This document shows positions 5,670-5,693 of a stretch of DNA of 5,693 nt, piece by piece; the first letter of the stretch is position 1, and every line of letters begins with the position of its first letter. The stretch is taken from assembly GCA_029821235.1 (NCBI GenBank), contig JALGTT010000200.1, forward strand, positions 1 through 5,693. The letters are read 5' to 3'. The position numbers and the translations under genes were made by a program. The notes below the pieces were generated by a model. It was not told the origin of the DNA. It searched no databases and worked only from the letters and a program-made list of their open reading frames with translations. Origin of the DNA: Candidatus Hebobacteria bacterium (lineage in GTDB: Bacteria; Armatimonadota; Hebobacteria; Hebobacterales; Hebobacteraceae).

Positions 5670-5693
5670 TCAGAACTTCGTCTGCCACTGCAC
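5670..5693 (-). CDS. C-terminal end of an upstream gene, possibly an outer-membrane β-barrel
   Basis: Reading the - strand from the right edge gives VQWQTKF and then TGA at 5672-5670. Alternating hydrophobic and polar residues ending in Phe are the usual last strand of outer-membrane β-barrel proteins, the signal read by the BAM machinery. A hairpin terminator just downstream supports this as a real gene end. Only seven codons are visible, so the identification is suggestive only. Confidence 0.4.
   Translation of the reverse strand: MQWQTKF

Noticed and set aside
1..5693. tRNA, rRNA or riboswitch genes
   Set aside because: I looked for cloverleaf-like ends, conserved rRNA blocks and familiar riboswitch cores and saw none; the hairpins present are simple inverted repeats.

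Overview
The window is GC-rich DNA from an unidentified bacterium. It probably has an outer membrane: two lipoproteins are encoded, and a gene entering from the right edge ends in a β-barrel-like C-terminus (terminal Phe). The composition, the palindromic intergenic repeats and the mix of families would suit a diderm environmental lineage such as Armatimonadota, Hydrogenedentota or Planctomycetota. This is inference; nothing here fixes the phylum.

Layout. (1) Positions 2-806, + strand: the 3' part of a gene resembling the catalytic subunit of cobalamin-dependent glutamate mutase (GlmE-like), with a one-base frameshift near its end. (2) Positions 807-1141: no gene, but a dense run of at least six perfect or near-perfect hairpins, including two diverged copies of one palindromic repeat, lying between convergent genes. 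(3) Positions 1142-5561, - strand: five genes read right to left. They are a ThiF/MoeB/HesA-type E1-like adenylyltransferase, a lipoprotein with a thioredoxin-like domain, a ModA-like substrate-binding lipoprotein (its ATG overlaps the previous stop by 4 bases), an MFS exporter-type transporter carrying a one-base frameshift, and an amidohydrolase_2-family TIM-barrel hydrolase. (4) Positions 5608-5693: a strong hairpin terminator and the last seven codons of an upstream - strand gene.

How the genes may work together. The two lipoproteins are clearly translationally coupled, and the E1-like gene directly precedes them. Sulfur activation (MoeB/ThiF-like) next to an oxyanion-type binding protein (ModA-like) hints at cofactor or metal/sulfur handling. 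However, no ABC permease or ATPase and no MoaD/ThiS partner is present, the ModA-like protein lacks the usual oxyanion-contacting Ser motif, and the E1 lacks the usual crossover-loop Cys. The function of this three-gene unit is therefore open, and it is the most interesting part of the window. The MFS transporter and hydrolase lie downstream on the same strand behind a hairpin and may be a separate transcription unit.

Both frameshifts correspond to one extra base at G/C runs, so sequencing or assembly error must be excluded before calling either gene broken.
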